Below, piece after piece: positions 36,298-46,456 of a DNA stretch of 64,000 nt (position 1 is the first letter of the stretch; every line of letters starts with the position of its first letter). Where the stretch lies: the NCBI RefSeq assembly GCF_004123145.1, contig NZ_SDKC01000001.1, forward strand, positions 2,761,501 through 2,825,500, read 5' to 3'. The translations under genes and the position numbers were made by a program. Source of the stretch: Blautia faecicola (lineage in GTDB: Bacteria > Bacillota > Clostridia > Lachnospirales > Lachnospiraceae). The notes beneath the pieces are model-generated. The model worked only from the letters and a program-made list of their open reading frames with translations. It made no database searches and was not told the DNA's origin.

Positions 36298-36324
36298 ACA
36301 GCCCGGACTGCTTATCCGGGCTGT
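36298..36324 (-). terminator. Terminator between oppA and pepT
   Basis: A perfect 10-bp stem ACAGCCCGGA/TCCGGGCTGT with a 7-base loop, followed on the minus strand by ATTTTTC. It would limit read-through from opp into pepT. Confidence 0.85.
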
Positions 36325-36343
36325 ATCGTTGCATTGCATTTAT

Positions 36344-38119
36344 TTATGCCTGATGGGTATATCCGAAGAAGAAATATCCCAGTGGGCAGTAGTACATACC
36401 TTCAATGCCGTCAGCCAGCATATATTTCTGTGTATAGAAGTACAGTGGAGCCAGTACGCTGTCTTCACCGATCAGTTTGTCTTCTGCCTGGTGCAGCAGA
36501 TCCATTCGTTCTGCGTTATCTGTTGTTGTCTTTGCCTGTTTGATCAGAGCGTCGTAATCATCGTTTGCATACTGTGCATCGTTGTTTCCGCCACCTGTCA
36601 TCCACATATCCAGGAAGGAGATCGGGTCGTTGTAGTCTGCGATCCAGCCGTTACGTGCGATGGAGTAGTCTCCGTCTTTACGTGTCTGCAGGAATGCTGC
36701 CCACTCCTGGTTGTTCAAGGTTACTTTTACGCCCAGTTCTTCTTCCCACATGAACTGCAGAGCTTCTGCTACAGCTTTGTGAGCATCACTGGTGTTGTAC
36801 AGGTATTCTACAACCGGGAATCCTTCACCGTTCGGATATCCTGCATCTGCCAGAAGCTGTCTTGCTTCGTCACAGTTTGCTTCATAATCCGCATCGGTCG
36901 GTTTATAGTAATCTCCGCCTACTGTACGGAAATCGTCGCCATCTGCACCATCTGCATCATATACACCAGACGGAACAAATCCGCCGGCCTCTACCTGTCC
37001 GGACTGTGTTACCTGATTTACGATGTAAGTACGGTCGATTGCCAGAGAGAATGCTTTACGAACTCTCGGATCGTCGAAAGGTGCTTTCTGTGTCTGGAAG
37101 CATACATAGTAAGTTCCGATATAGTCTACGATCTTCATATCTCCGGAAGCGATCAGGTTAGCGATCTCTGCCTGCGGTACATCTTCGATGAAATCAAGTT
37201 CACCGGAGTTGAAACCGGACAGCATAGCGTTCTGGTCATCCATCAGTTTGAAGGTGATGGTTTCCGGTCCAAGGTTTTCTACATCATAGTAGTTTTCATT
37301 TTTCTCTACTACGATCTGCGAGTTATGTGTCCACTCTTTCAGTTTGTATGCACCATTGGAGATATAAGTTGCTGTGTCAAATGTCCACTGGTCACCTGCT
37401 TTTTCGATCATATCTTCACGTACAGGCATCATAGCCGGGAATGCACACAGTTCTTCAAAGTAGTTCAGGTCGTTTACCAGAGTTACTTCAAATGTTTTGT
37501 CGTCTAATGCTTTAGCAGCCAGTTCATCAGGATCTTTTTCACCTGCCATGATCTCAGTGGCATTTACCACGCCATCCAGCATGTAGTTGTAGTCTGCTGC
37601 TGTTTCCGGATTTACCAGACGTTTCCAGGAGTACTCGAAATCACCTGCTGTTACATCTTTTCCGTCAGACCATTTGATGCCGTCACGCAATTTGAAAGTA
37701 TAAGTTACGGTTCCGTCATCATTCTCTGTCTTTTCATAGCTTTCAGCCTGTCCTGGAACCAGTTTTCCGCTGTCAGCTGTTCCGTCAGAACCATTGGCAG
37801 CTTCTCCGCTGTCTTCCCATTTCATCAGACCTTCAAACAGATGCAGGGCCATAATACCACCGTCTACAGAACTGTTCAGCGCCGGGTCCATAGTCATAGG
37901 TTCAGAAGCCAGGTTTACAGTAATGTTGAAGTCACCGTCGCTTGCTGTGTCCTCTGTTGCGGCGTCACCTTTGGTTTCTTCCTCTGCTGCGTCATCAGCA
38001 GTGTCTTCTGTTTTAGCTGCGTTGTCGTCTTTTGCTGTAGTGTTGCTGTTTCCGCAACCTGCAAACATAGATACGGTAAATGTTGCAGCTAACAGGATGG
38101 ATAAAACTTTTTTCTTCAT
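36344..38119 (-). CDS. oppA: Oligopeptide ABC transporter solute-binding lipoprotein
   Basis: A 591-residue family 5 solute-binding protein. It has a lipoprotein signal (MKKKVLSILLAATFTVSMFAGCG, cysteine anchored), an acidic low-complexity linker (DDNAAKTEDTADDAAEEETKGDAATEDTASDG) and the OppA/DppA fold (YTFKLRDGIKWSDGKDVTAGDFEYSWKRL). The start at 38119 follows GGAGAGAGG; the frame is open 14 codons upstream without a site. It is the external peptide receptor for oppBCDF directly upstream. Confidence 0.93.
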   Translation of the reverse strand: MKKKVLSILLAATFTVSMFAGCGNSNTTAKDDNAAKTEDTADDAAEEETKGDAATEDTASDGDFNITVNLASEPMTMDPALNSSVDGGIMALHLFEGLMKWEDSGEAANGSDGTADSGKLVPGQAESYEKTENDDGTVTYTFKLRDGIKWSDGKDVTAGDFEYSWKRLVNPETAADYNYMLDGVVNATEIMAGEKDPDELAAKALDDKTFEVTLVNDLNYFEELCAFPAMMPVREDMIEKAGDQWTFDTATYISNGAYKLKEWTHNSQIVVEKNENYYDVENLGPETITFKLMDDQNAMLSGFNSGELDFIEDVPQAEIANLIASGDMKIVDYIGTYYVCFQTQKAPFDDPRVRKAFSLAIDRTYIVNQVTQSGQVEAGGFVPSGVYDADGADGDDFRTVGGDYYKPTDADYEANCDEARQLLADAGYPNGEGFPVVEYLYNTSDAHKAVAEALQFMWEEELGVKVTLNNQEWAAFLQTRKDGDYSIARNGWIADYNDPISFLDMWMTGGGNNDAQYANDDYDALIKQAKTTTDNAERMDLLHQAEDKLIGEDSVLAPLYFYTQKYMLADGIEGMYYCPLGYFFFGYTHQA

Positions 38120-38200
38120 ATTATCCTCTCTCCTTTTCCTTTTATTGATAAACAGGAGCATCCACTATCAGATTTCCTGCATTATCCGGTTATTTTTCAT

Positions 38201-39238
38201 CTACTCTTCCAGCAGATGACATGCTACCCAGTGACCTTTTTCGTACTCCTTAAAGGTCGGTACGACCTGTTTACATTTTTCGGTCGCATACGGGCAACGG
38301 GTATGGAACCGGCATCCGCTTGGCGGATTCATCGGAGACGGAATGTCTCCTTCGAGCACGATTCGCTGTCTGCTTCTGCTCACCTGCGGATCCGGAACCG
38401 GAACTGCGGAGAGCAGCGTCTTAGTATATGGATGCAGTGGATGGCGGTTCAGTTCATAACTTTCCGCAAGTTCCACCATAGTTCCCAGATACATCACACC
38501 GATACGGTGGGAAATATGTCTTACAACGGACAGATCATGTGCGATGAACAGGTAGGTCAGTCCCATCTCATGCTGCATGTCTTCGAGCATGTTGACTACC
38601 TGTGACTGGATAGAAACATCCAGTGCGGAGATCGGTTCGTCACAGACGATGAATTCCGGATTGACTGCCAGCGCACGGGCGATACCGACACGCTGCTGCT
38701 GTCCACCGGAGAACTCATGCGGATACCGGTTTGCATGTTCGGTGTTCAGTCCTACATGACCAAGCAGTTCCTTGATCCGGTCGGTTCTGTCCTGTTTACT
38801 CTTATATAATTTGTGAATATCCAGCGCCTCACCGATGATCTCGCCAACGGTCATACGTGGATCCAGGCTGGCGGACGGATCCTGGAAGATGATCTGCATC
38901 TTCCGGCGGTAAGGAAGCATATTAACCTGTTTTGCTTTCGGAACTTTCACCTGGCGCAGAATACCGTTTTCGTCTCTCTGCCACGGGTCTTTTCCTTCAA
39001 AAATAGTTTTGCCGTCATAGATGATCTTTCCGGAAGTCGGATTATACAGCTGTAATACCGTGCGTCCGAAAGTCGTCTTACCACAACCGGACTCTCCTAC
39101 CAGACCAAGGGTTTCTCCTCTTTTAATCTCAATGGAGATATCTTCCACAGCCTGTACACCCGGTCCCTTCACACCTTTGATCGGGAAATATTTTTTCAGG
39201 TGTTCAACCTGAACGAGGGTATCATTTTTCTCACTCAT
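38201..39238 (-). CDS. oppF: Oligopeptide ABC transporter ATPase OppF
   Basis: A 345-residue ATPase: Walker [11 protein letters not shown]-loop, signature [15 protein letters not shown], Walker [14 protein letters not shown]-loop AHDLSVV. The C-terminal oligopeptide domain has the C-x(n)-C cluster [15 protein letters not shown]. It pairs with OppD to power peptide uptake. Its start overlaps the OppD stop by 8 nt. Confidence 0.95.
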   Translation of the reverse strand: MSEKNDTLVQVEHLKKYFPIKGVKGPGVQAVEDISIEIKRGETLGLVGESGCGKTTFGRTVLQLYNPTSGKIIYDGKTIFEGKDPWQRDENGILRQVKVPKAKQVNMLPYRRKMQIIFQDPSASLDPRMTVGEIIGEALDIHKLYKSKQDRTDRIKELLGHVGLNTEHANRYPHEFSGGQQQRVGIARALAVNPEFIVCDEPISALDVSIQSQVVNMLEDMQHEMGLTYLFIAHDLSVVRHISHRIGVMYLGTMVELAESYELNRHPLHPYTKTLLSAVPVPDPQVSRSRQRIVLEGDIPSPMNPPSGCRFHTRCPYATEKCKQVVPTFKEYEKGHWVACHLLEE

Positions 39239-40286
39239 GGCTGCCTGCCTCCGTTTTTTCATTATTTTTCTCTGCTGCTTTCTGTGCTTTCATCTGTTCC
39301 TGTACACACAGCCAGCATGCGGCACGATGATTATCCCCAAGTTCCACATACGGCGGCATCTTCTGCAGACAGATCTTCATGGCGCTTTCACAACGCGGTG
39401 CAAACGGACATCCCTCCGGCGGATTCAGCATATCAACCGGTGTTCCTTCGATTGGGATCAGACGTTCGTAGCTTTCCGCATCCACACGTGGCATGGAGCG
39501 AAGCAGTCCTCTGGTATATGGGTGACCCGGTGCGTAGAAGATATCATCTACCGGTCCCTGCTCTACCATCTTACCTGCATACATAACCGATACTTTATCG
39601 CAGATTTCTGCCACAACACCCAGGTTATGGGTGATAAAGATGATTCCCATCTGGTTGGTCTTCTGAAGTTTCTTCATCAGTTCCAGAATCTGTGCCTGGA
39701 TGGTTACGTCCAACGCTGTCGTCGGTTCATCGGCGATCAGAAGTTTTGGATGGCAGATCAGTCCCATAGCGATCATAACACGCTGGCGCATACCACCGGA
39801 GAGCTCATGAGGATACTGTTTCATACGTTTCTCTACGTTGTTGATACCAACTTCTTCGAGCATCTCCATGGCACGTTTCTGTGCTTCTTCTTTACTGATA
39901 TTTTTATCATGGGCTTTCAGCGCTTCCATCAGCTGATTTCCGATGGTATATACCGGATTCAGACAGGTCATCGGATTCTGGAAGATCATGGCTACTTCAT
40001 TTCCACGGAAGTTTACCATCTCTGCCGGAGTCTTGGCCAGCACATCCTGACCTTCAAAAGTAATAGAACCACCGATAACCTTTCCGGGATTCTGCAGCAG
40101 GCCGATGATCGAATATGCTTCCACACTCTTTCCGGATCCGGACTCTCCTACAACGCCCATAACTTCATTATAATTCACATCGTAACTGATGCCGTTTACT
40201 GCTTTTACTTCTCCTGCCGGAGTGAAGAAAGAGACCTGGAGATCTCTGACTTCCAACAGCTTGTCAGCTTTTTTATTCTGTTCCAT
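39231..40286 (-). CDS. oppD: Oligopeptide ABC transporter ATPase OppD
   Basis: A 351-residue ATPase with Walker [10 protein letters not shown], signature [15 protein letters not shown], Walker [13 protein letters not shown], and the C-terminal [17 protein letters not shown] cluster of the OppD/F branch. A GGGAGAG site precedes the ATG. It sits between oppC and oppF. Confidence 0.95.
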   Translation of the reverse strand: MEQNKKADKLLEVRDLQVSFFTPAGEVKAVNGISYDVNYNEVMGVVGESGSGKSVEAYSIIGLLQNPGKVIGGSITFEGQDVLAKTPAEMVNFRGNEVAMIFQNPMTCLNPVYTIGNQLMEALKAHDKNISKEEAQKRAMEMLEEVGINNVEKRMKQYPHELSGGMRQRVMIAMGLICHPKLLIADEPTTALDVTIQAQILELMKKLQKTNQMGIIFITHNLGVVAEICDKVSVMYAGKMVEQGPVDDIFYAPGHPYTRGLLRSMPRVDAESYERLIPIEGTPVDMLNPPEGCPFAPRCESAMKICLQKMPPYVELGDNHRAACWLCVQEQMKAQKAAEKNNEKTEAGSHE

Positions 40287-40302
40287 TGTGTCTCTCCCTT
40301 TC

Positions 40303-41649
40303 TTATTTTTTCAGCTTCGGATCTAATGCATCACGAAGACCGTCACCAAACAGATTCAGGGACAGGATCATAACACTCAGGATCACTGCCGGGATGAACA
40401 GTCGGTACGGATAGGTTTTCAGTCCGCTCAGTGCTTCGGAACACATGGATCCCAGACTGGTCAGCGGTGCAGATACACCGACACCCAGGAAGGATAAGAA
40501 AGATTCCAGGAAGATTGCTGACGGAATCTGCAGGAATGTTGTGGTAACAATCTGTCCGATACAGTTCGGAAGCAGATGCTTACTGATGATACGTCCGCCC
40601 TTTGCACCCAGTGCTCTCGCAGCGGTTACATATTCCTGCTGTTTTAACTGCAGGATCTGTCCACGGATGATACGGCTCATGGTTACCCAGTACAGAAGAC
40701 CGAAAGCGATGAACATGGAGATCAGGTTCGGTCCAAGGAGTGTTACCAGTTTCTGGAACACTCCGTCTCCGGAGTTCTGGAACTGTTCCAGTGCCGGTTT
40801 TAAGGTTGCGGATAACAGCAGGATGATCAGCATCTCCGGGATGGAGTAGATAATCTCTACGATTCGCTGCATCACGTTGTCCACCATACCACCACAGTAA
40901 CCGGATATGGAACCGTACAGCGCACCGATGATCAGTACCAGGATTGCTGCACAGATACCTACAATGATGGATACCCGTGCACCGACCATAACACGGACCA
41001 TGATATCACGCCCCTGATCGTCTGTACCGAATACATGCGGGAATACATTTTCCCCTGCTGCTTTGCGTTCCAGCTCTTTGTTGGAGTATCCGAACATGCT
41101 GTGTTTGATTCCCAGTGCTTTGGCAGCTTCCTCTTCTGTCACTGCCTCTTCGTCAGCAGACTGCTGAGATACATTTGCTTTCGCACGGATCTTTGCTTCA
41201 TCTACACGGCTTAAAGTCTCGCCTTTGGCTTCTGCTTCCTGGCGTGCCTGTTCTACCGCTTCGTCCGGTGTCAGGTTTCCCGCACCGTTATGTTCTTCCA
41301 TGTAGGCGTTGATCTTGTCCTGATCTTCCAGGCTGTAGTGCCATGGATGTAAAGATTCAGAACCACGGATCTGCTGTTTGTAAGTATAAGGAACGACAGA
41401 CGGTCCCACGAAAGCAAAAACAGAAAGCAGGATGATGATCACCAGTGCCACCATCGCAACCGTGTTTTTACGAAGACGTCTCCATGCATCCTTCCAGTAA
41501 GATACGCTTCTGCGGTCCTGAATAAAGTTTTCTTTTTCCTCTGATGTTGCCGGATCAAATGCATCTGCCGGCAGATCGTTCCACTGCAGAATATCCTCGA
41601 TATTTGGCTGAAGTGAGCCCGGTTTGTTAAATCTTTTCTTATCGGACAT
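40303..41649 (-). CDS. oppC: Oligopeptide ABC transporter permease OppC with enlarged loop
   Basis: A 448-residue permease. The N-terminal cytoplasmic segment contains RRSVSYWKDAWRRLRKN, helix 1 follows, and the conserved GTDDQGRDIMVRVMVGAR and the EAA loop (ARALGAKGGRIISKHLLPN) are present. Between helix 1 and GTDDQGRD there are about 150 residues instead of the usual ~40, rich in Ala, Glu and Gln (DEAVEQARQEAEAKGET). That insert should face outside. A strong GGAGG site precedes the ATG. Confidence 0.92.
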   Translation of the reverse strand: MSDKKRFNKPGSLQPNIEDILQWNDLPADAFDPATSEEKENFIQDRRSVSYWKDAWRRLRKNTVAMVALVIIILLSVFAFVGPSVVPYTYKQQIRGSESLHPWHYSLEDQDKINAYMEEHNGAGNLTPDEAVEQARQEAEAKGETLSRVDEAKIRAKANVSQQSADEEAVTEEEAAKALGIKHSMFGYSNKELERKAAGENVFPHVFGTDDQGRDIMVRVMVGARVSIIVGICAAILVLIIGALYGSISGYCGGMVDNVMQRIVEIIYSIPEMLIILLLSATLKPALEQFQNSGDGVFQKLVTLLGPNLISMFIAFGLLYWVTMSRIIRGQILQLKQQEYVTAARALGAKGGRIISKHLLPNCIGQIVTTTFLQIPSAIFLESFLSFLGVGVSAPLTSLGSMCSEALSGLKTYPYRLFIPAVILSVMILSLNLFGDGLRDALDPKLKK

Positions 41650-41653
41650 AACC

Positions 41654-42595
41654 TTAATTTCCTCCCTTCACCAGATTAATTCGCGGATCTACCAGTTTGT
41701 AACACAGGTCAACCACCAGGTTCATGATAATAATAAATGCTGCCAGGAAAATGGTGGTTCCCATGATCAGCGGATAATCACGGTTCTGAATCGCCTGTAC
41801 AAAGTAACGTCCCAGTCCCGGGATAGAAAATACAGTCTCTACGACAAGACCACCACACAGGGTGAACGCGATCTGCGGTCCCAGGTAAGTGATAACCGGG
41901 ATCAGCGCGTTACGAAGCGCATGTTTGAAGATGATCTTGCTGTTTTTCAGACCTTTTGCTCTTGCTGTCTTGATATATTCCTGATTGATGGCGTCGAGCA
42001 TGGCCGTTCTGGTCTGTCTGGACAGATAACACATCGGATAGAATCCAAGTGCCGCACACGGCAGTACATAACTTGCCGGTGTTCCGTCAAACAGTGCCGG
42101 AAATACTTTTACTCCTTCGATACCGCCGCAGAGGGTATGTAACAGCAGGGTTGCCACTACGAATCCCGGCATGGAGATACCGATGGTACACAGCACACGC
42201 AGGAAGCTGTCCACCCAGGTTCCTCTCTTGAACGCTGCAAGACATCCCAGCGGAACGCCCACGATTACTGCCCATAACAGAGCAAGACTTCCGACTTTTG
42301 CGGAAACCGGGAACATCTCTTTGATGATCTCGATGACCGGACGGTTCTTCTGCATCTTAATAGAAGTACCGAAATCTCCCTGTGCAAGGTTTTTCAGGTA
42401 TTTGCCAAGCTGAATATACTTTGGCTGATCCAGTCCGTATTTTGCATTCAGTGCCTGGATGGTTGCCTCAGATGGCGTTTTTTCTGATAACCACGGATTA
42501 CCCGGAATCGCATTCATCAGAAAGAACGTAATACAGGCAACAAGCAACAGCGTAACAAATGCCATACAGACTCTTCGAACTGTGTATTTTGTCAT
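41654..42595 (-). CDS. oppB: Oligopeptide ABC transporter permease OppB
   Basis: A 313-residue permease with six helices, the N-terminal MNAIPGNPW region and the EAA-type loop ARAKGLKNSKIIFKHALRNALIPVIT. It is first in the oppBCDF-oppA order on the minus strand; the stop lies 4 nt before the oppC start. The promoter lies in 42596-42955. Confidence 0.95.
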   Translation of the reverse strand: MTKYTVRRVCMAFVTLLLVACITFFLMNAIPGNPWLSEKTPSEATIQALNAKYGLDQPKYIQLGKYLKNLAQGDFGTSIKMQKNRPVIEIIKEMFPVSAKVGSLALLWAVIVGVPLGCLAAFKRGTWVDSFLRVLCTIGISMPGFVVATLLLHTLCGGIEGVKVFPALFDGTPASYVLPCAALGFYPMCYLSRQTRTAMLDAINQEYIKTARAKGLKNSKIIFKHALRNALIPVITYLGPQIAFTLCGGLVVETVFSIPGLGRYFVQAIQNRDYPLIMGTTIFLAAFIIIMNLVVDLCYKLVDPRINLVKGGN

Positions 42596-42640
42596 TTTCT
42601 ACACCTTTCCTCTCTTTTTCATCTCTCCTGTCGATTGTAA

Positions 42641-42652
42641 ATTGTCGACAAT
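42641..42652. promoter_or_regulatory. Palindrome upstream of oppB (candidate operator)
   Basis: ATTGTCGACAAT is a perfect 12-bp palindrome 46 bp upstream of the oppB start, of the form recognised by many FCD-type GntR regulators. The rest of the 360-bp gap to the M42 gene holds AT-rich sequence and nothing else I recognise. Confidence 0.4.
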
Positions 42653-42955
42653 ATGTGATATTATACTCACTTTAACGTGGTAATGTCAAGAAAAATCCCG
42701 CAATTTGTTTTTATTTTTCGCACACATGTATGTGTACAGCGGACACTTATTGATAAATGTCCCCATTAGAGGGAATCCCTTTTTTATCCGTTTTTTGAAT
42801 CGTTTCAATTCTATAACTGCTATTTTATGCCGGTTTGTTTCTCTTTATGTTACCGTTTCTTCTTTCTATCTTTATTTTTTCTGGTTGACCTTTTTTCTTC
42901 CGGTGTTTACAATGAAAAACGTATTTCATATTTTTTTAATCAGGAGGAACATCAC

Positions 42956-43975
42956 ATGAGTTCTCATATGGATTTTATCAAAGAACAGCTGTATGCACTG
43001 ACTGCGATTCCAAGCCCTTCCGGCTTTACAAAGAAAGCGACAGATTATCTGTTATCCGAACTGACCGCTCTTGGCTTTACTCCGGAGCGTTCCAGAAAGG
43101 GAAATGTTTTTGTCACACTGGGAGGATCCGGATCTCCGCTCGTGCTGGCTGCCCATGTAGATACGCTGGGCGCTATGGTGCGCTCCATCAAAGAGAACGG
43201 ACGTCTTCGCCCGACAACCCTTGGCGGACATCAGTGGTCCACCGCAGACGGGGAAAACTGTACGATCCACACCCGCGACGGCAAAGTGTATACCGGCGTT
43301 GTCCTGAACACAGAACCATCCGCCCATGTTGCAGATCAGAAAGTGGAGCAGATCGAGAAGCATATGGAGATTCTGCTGGATGAGAATGTGGATTCCAGAG
43401 AAGGCACGCTCGCGCTCGGCATCCAGACCGGTGATATCATCGCCATGGATCCGCGCACGGTAGTCACCGAAAGCGGCTACATCAAGAGCCGTTTCCTGGA
43501 CGACAAACTCTCCGCAGCGATCCTGCTCGGACTGGCACATGCTGTCAAAGAAGACGGACTGAAACTGAACCGAAAAGTCTCTTTATTATTTACCGTCTAC
43601 GAAGAAGTCGGACACGGTGGAAGTTTCGTAGCAGAAGACACCGAAGAAATGATTTCCGTTGATATGGGCTGTGTCGGTGCCGACCTTGGCTGTACCGAGC
43701 GGATGGTATCCATCTGCGCCAAAGATTCCGGCGGACCTTACAATTATGACCTGGTAACGGCTCTTTCCACGATTGCAAAAGAACAGGGACTTGATTATGC
43801 CATCGACATCTATCCGCATTACGGATCCGATGTGGAAGCAACCCTTCGCGCCGGCTACGACATCCGTCACGGCCTGATCGGTCCGGGTGTCTATGCGTCT
43901 CATAATTATGAACGCTCTCATATGGATGGGGTGCGGAATACGTTTGAGCTGCTGAAAACTTACGTGACACAGTAA
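42956..43975 (+). CDS. M42-family glutamyl/aminopeptidase
   Basis: A 339-residue dimetal aminopeptidase of the M42 (glutamyl aminopeptidase/FrvX) group. Metal and catalytic residues: His-x-Asp in LAAHVDTLGAM, Asp in RFLDDKLSAAI, Glu pair in YEEVGHGG, Asp in SVDMGCVGADL, His in GPGVYASHNYERSH. It cleaves N-terminal residues from peptides in the cytoplasm, fitting the neighbouring peptide importer. The start at 42956 follows CAGGAGG. Confidence 0.93.
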   Translation: MSSHMDFIKEQLYALTAIPSPSGFTKKATDYLLSELTALGFTPERSRKGNVFVTLGGSGSPLVLAAHVDTLGAMVRSIKENGRLRPTTLGGHQWSTADGENCTIHTRDGKVYTGVVLNTEPSAHVADQKVEQIEKHMEILLDENVDSREGTLALGIQTGDIIAMDPRTVVTESGYIKSRFLDDKLSAAILLGLAHAVKEDGLKLNRKVSLLFTVYEEVGHGGSFVAEDTEEMISVDMGCVGADLGCTERMVSICAKDSGGPYNYDLVTALSTIAKEQGLDYAIDIYPHYGSDVEATLRAGYDIRHGLIGPGVYASHNYERSHMDGVRNTFELLKTYVTQ

Positions 43976-44023
43976 TACAACCTCTATGCCAGCACGGATT
44001 TTGACTCGTTGCTCGCGTAACTT

Positions 44024-44079
44024 AAAAAGAAAGATACAGAAAATCTCTTTTTTAAGAATTTTTCTGTATCTTTCTTTTT
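44024..44079. terminator. Bidirectional terminator after the M42 gene
   Basis: A 19-20-bp stem AAAAAGAAAGATACAGAAAA with its near-perfect complement and a ~15-base loop lies between convergent genes. Confidence 0.85.
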
Positions 44080-44105
44080 ATCTTTTTTCAGAGAACCTAT
44101 ATTTT

Positions 44106-44914
44106 CTACAGCGCTTTCCTGTAAATCTCCGCGATCTCTTCTTTCGAGAATACAACCGGGTTATTTACGACGCCGGCGGCAGATACTTTCATGCAGTTTT
44201 CTGCCATCCAGGGGATGTCTTCTTCTTTGATGCCAAGGTCAGACAGTGTATAATTCAGATCCAGTTTTTTTAACAGGGTACGGATCTTGGTTGCGCAGTC
44301 TTCTGCGGTCATGCCGCCCATGATTCTTGCGATCTTGCTGAATTTTTCACGGTTTCCTTTGTAGGATGCCTCGATGATTACCGGAGTCAGTGCGGCAAGT
44401 CCCTGTCCGTGAACGATGTTTTTCAGACCACTCGCCGGATGTTCCATGCCGTGTGCCAGGGTAACGCCTGCGGTGTTGATCACCATACCGCCGATGGTGC
44501 TCGCCAGCGTGATCTTCTCCCATCCGTCCTTGCCTGCGGTTCCGTTATAGACATCGACCAGGTTGTTGGCAATCAGATCGATCGCATATAAGCTCAGCGC
44601 ATCGGTAAACGGCTGTGCGATTCTCGATGTATACGCCTCAATGTTATGGCACAGTGCATCGAAGGCAACGGAAGCCAGGACTTTCTTCGGCAGTCGTTGT
44701 CAGCGGATTCTGGCTGACTTTATCGTACAGTACCGTCGTAAGTCCTGCTGCCTCCAGGCTGTTTTTCACTTTATCGTAGATACCGGATTTCTTTGCACTG
44801 CTTCGTCCGGTGACGATCAGTGCTTTCTTGCCATACGGTTTCGTCAGTTCCCCAACTTTCTTTACTTTACCGGAGCCAAATACAATATTTGCCGGCAGGA
44901 AATAGGAAAAGTCG
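44106..44914 (-). pseudogene. Iron-containing alcohol dehydrogenase remnant
   Basis: The minus strand encodes the start (IDFSYFLPANIVFG, GKKALIVTGRSSAKKSG) of a group III iron alcohol dehydrogenase to about ...DKVSQNPLTTT. It then jumps near 44688-44700 directly to LPKKVLASVAFDALCHNIEAYTS and continues to the normal C-terminus (HGMEHPASGLKNIVHGQGLAAL). About 140-160 residues, including the GGGS nucleotide site, are missing and the frame shifts at the junction. The ATG is also lost. It cannot make an active enzyme. Confidence 0.8.
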
Positions 44915-44917
44915 ATT

Positions 44918-45085
44918 GCCGGTCGTCACGATCAGTTCCCGTCCTTTTAAGAAATGCACATAATCCACTTCTTCCACCACATGCACCCAGTCCACCAGGT
45001 TCGAGAGTCCTCCCCGACCTGCGACCAGTGTCATATGATAATGATGAAGCGCTACCTCATAGATCTTTTCCAGTGTTGCTGCCAT
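44918..45085 (-). pseudogene. PucR-type regulator N-terminal fragment
   Basis: About 56 codons match the start of PucR-family regulators (ALHHYHMTLVAGRGGLSNLV, WVHVVEEVDYVHFLKGREL, IVTTG) and then run out of frame into the alcohol dehydrogenase remnant. The rest of the regulator (sensor, GGDEF-like and HTH parts) is deleted. It shows a second deletion scar beside the first. Confidence 0.75.
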
Positions 45086-45170
45086 ATGCTCACCTCAGAT
45101 TCTGTCTGTCCTACTGTTACAAATTTTTTTGCATTGCATATCAACAATTGGTCCAGTGGAGCAATTTTGA

Positions 45171-46415
45171 TTATTCTTCTACGGCTTTCTGTTCTGGCAC
45201 GTTCTCTCCGTTCTTTTCTGCCTCCGCAGCTTCCGCTTCTTTCTGCGCTGCCTCTTTCTTCGCCAATTGCTCTTTCTTCAACTCGCCCATCTTTTCATAA
45301 TTTTCCAGGAAATAATGACGTTCTCCATACTGTTTATAGCCAACAACCGTATCCAGATTGACATTTTCCACGCTCTTGAAAATATTGCTCTCGATAAACG
45401 GATTGGTCTTTTTCAATGTCTGGATCAGCTGTTTGATTTCCATACGTTTTGACTTGGTCTCTTCGTTGTTACAGGTGGTGCAGGTATCTGTAAATTTACA
45501 TGCACACTGGATAAAATGCAGGTCATTATAGTCTCTCCATGCCTTGATGCTGTCCTCCCGGATCAGATACATCGGACGGATCAGTTCCATCCCGCCGAAA
45601 TTGGTGCTGTGCAGCTTCGGCATCATGGTCTGTACCTGTGCCCCGTACAGCATACCCATCAGGATCGTCTCGATGACATCGTCATAATGATGACCGAGAG
45701 CAATCTTGTTACAGCCAAGTTCCTGTGCATAGTGATAGAGATGACCTCTTCTCATTCTCGCACACAGATAACACGGAGACTGATCCACATGGAAGACTGC
45801 CTCGAAAATATCGGACTCGTAGATCGTGATCGGCACATTCAGTTTTCTTGCATTTTCCTCAATGACTTTGCGGTTTTCCGGGCTGTATCCCGGATCCATC
45901 ACCAGGAATTTCACATCAAAAGAAAATTTATTATGCAGTTTTAATTCCTGGAACAGCTTTGCCATCAGCATGGAATCTTTTCCACCGGAGATACAGACAG
46001 CGACACAGTCTCCCTCTTTGACCAGTTCGTACTGATTAATAGCTTTTGTGAATTTACACCAGATCGATTTTCTGAACTTTTTACGAATACTTTTTTCCAC
46101 ATCGGCACTGATATCTTTCTCCTGGTCTTCCCGCATCAGATCCATCAGCCATGCAATATAACCGCCCTTTAAGCTGACTGCGTCAAATCCTTTTTCGATC
46201 AGTCCCGGTACCACTTCCTGACTGTATTTTCCTCTGCTGCAGCAGATCACCAGTTTCTTGTTCTTATCGAGCAACGGACTCTCCGCAATCTCTTCTGCCT
46301 TCATCGCAACGGCTCCCGGAATGGCTCCGTGAGCGATCTCATTTTCATCACGGATATCGATGATCTGGTAACTGTCTTTGTCCAGCTGTTTTACTTCCTG
46401 TATGGTCATTTCCAT
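45171..46415 (-). CDS. Rhodanese fused to TtcA-like PP-loop sulfurtransferase
   Basis: A 414-residue fusion. The N-terminal rhodanese (about 1-95) has the active cysteine in LVICCSRGKYS. The PP-loop ATPase domain has CISGGKDSM (about 141-150), the C-x2-C of CYLCARMRRG, a GHHYDDVIET motif and further cysteines (CACKFTDTCTTC). TtcA-type enzymes thiolate tRNA using an iron-sulfur cluster; here the rhodanese could supply the sulfur. A low-complexity E/A/K tail ends the protein. The start at 46415 follows GGGAGAGAAA. Confidence 0.85.
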   Translation of the reverse strand: MEMTIQEVKQLDKDSYQIIDIRDENEIAHGAIPGAVAMKAEEIAESPLLDKNKKLVICCSRGKYSQEVVPGLIEKGFDAVSLKGGYIAWLMDLMREDQEKDISADVEKSIRKKFRKSIWCKFTKAINQYELVKEGDCVAVCISGGKDSMLMAKLFQELKLHNKFSFDVKFLVMDPGYSPENRKVIEENARKLNVPITIYESDIFEAVFHVDQSPCYLCARMRRGHLYHYAQELGCNKIALGHHYDDVIETILMGMLYGAQVQTMMPKLHSTNFGGMELIRPMYLIREDSIKAWRDYNDLHFIQCACKFTDTCTTCNNEETKSKRMEIKQLIQTLKKTNPFIESNIFKSVENVNLDTVVGYKQYGERHYFLENYEKMGELKKEQLAKKEAAQKEAEAAEAEKNGENVPEQKAVEE

Positions 46416-46456
46416 TGTTTTTCTCTCCCTGTTTTTCATACTTTTCTATAAAGCGA

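Noticed and set aside
36329-37507. Long plus-strand frame opposite oppA
   Set aside because: Antisense to the peptide-binding protein; no family features.
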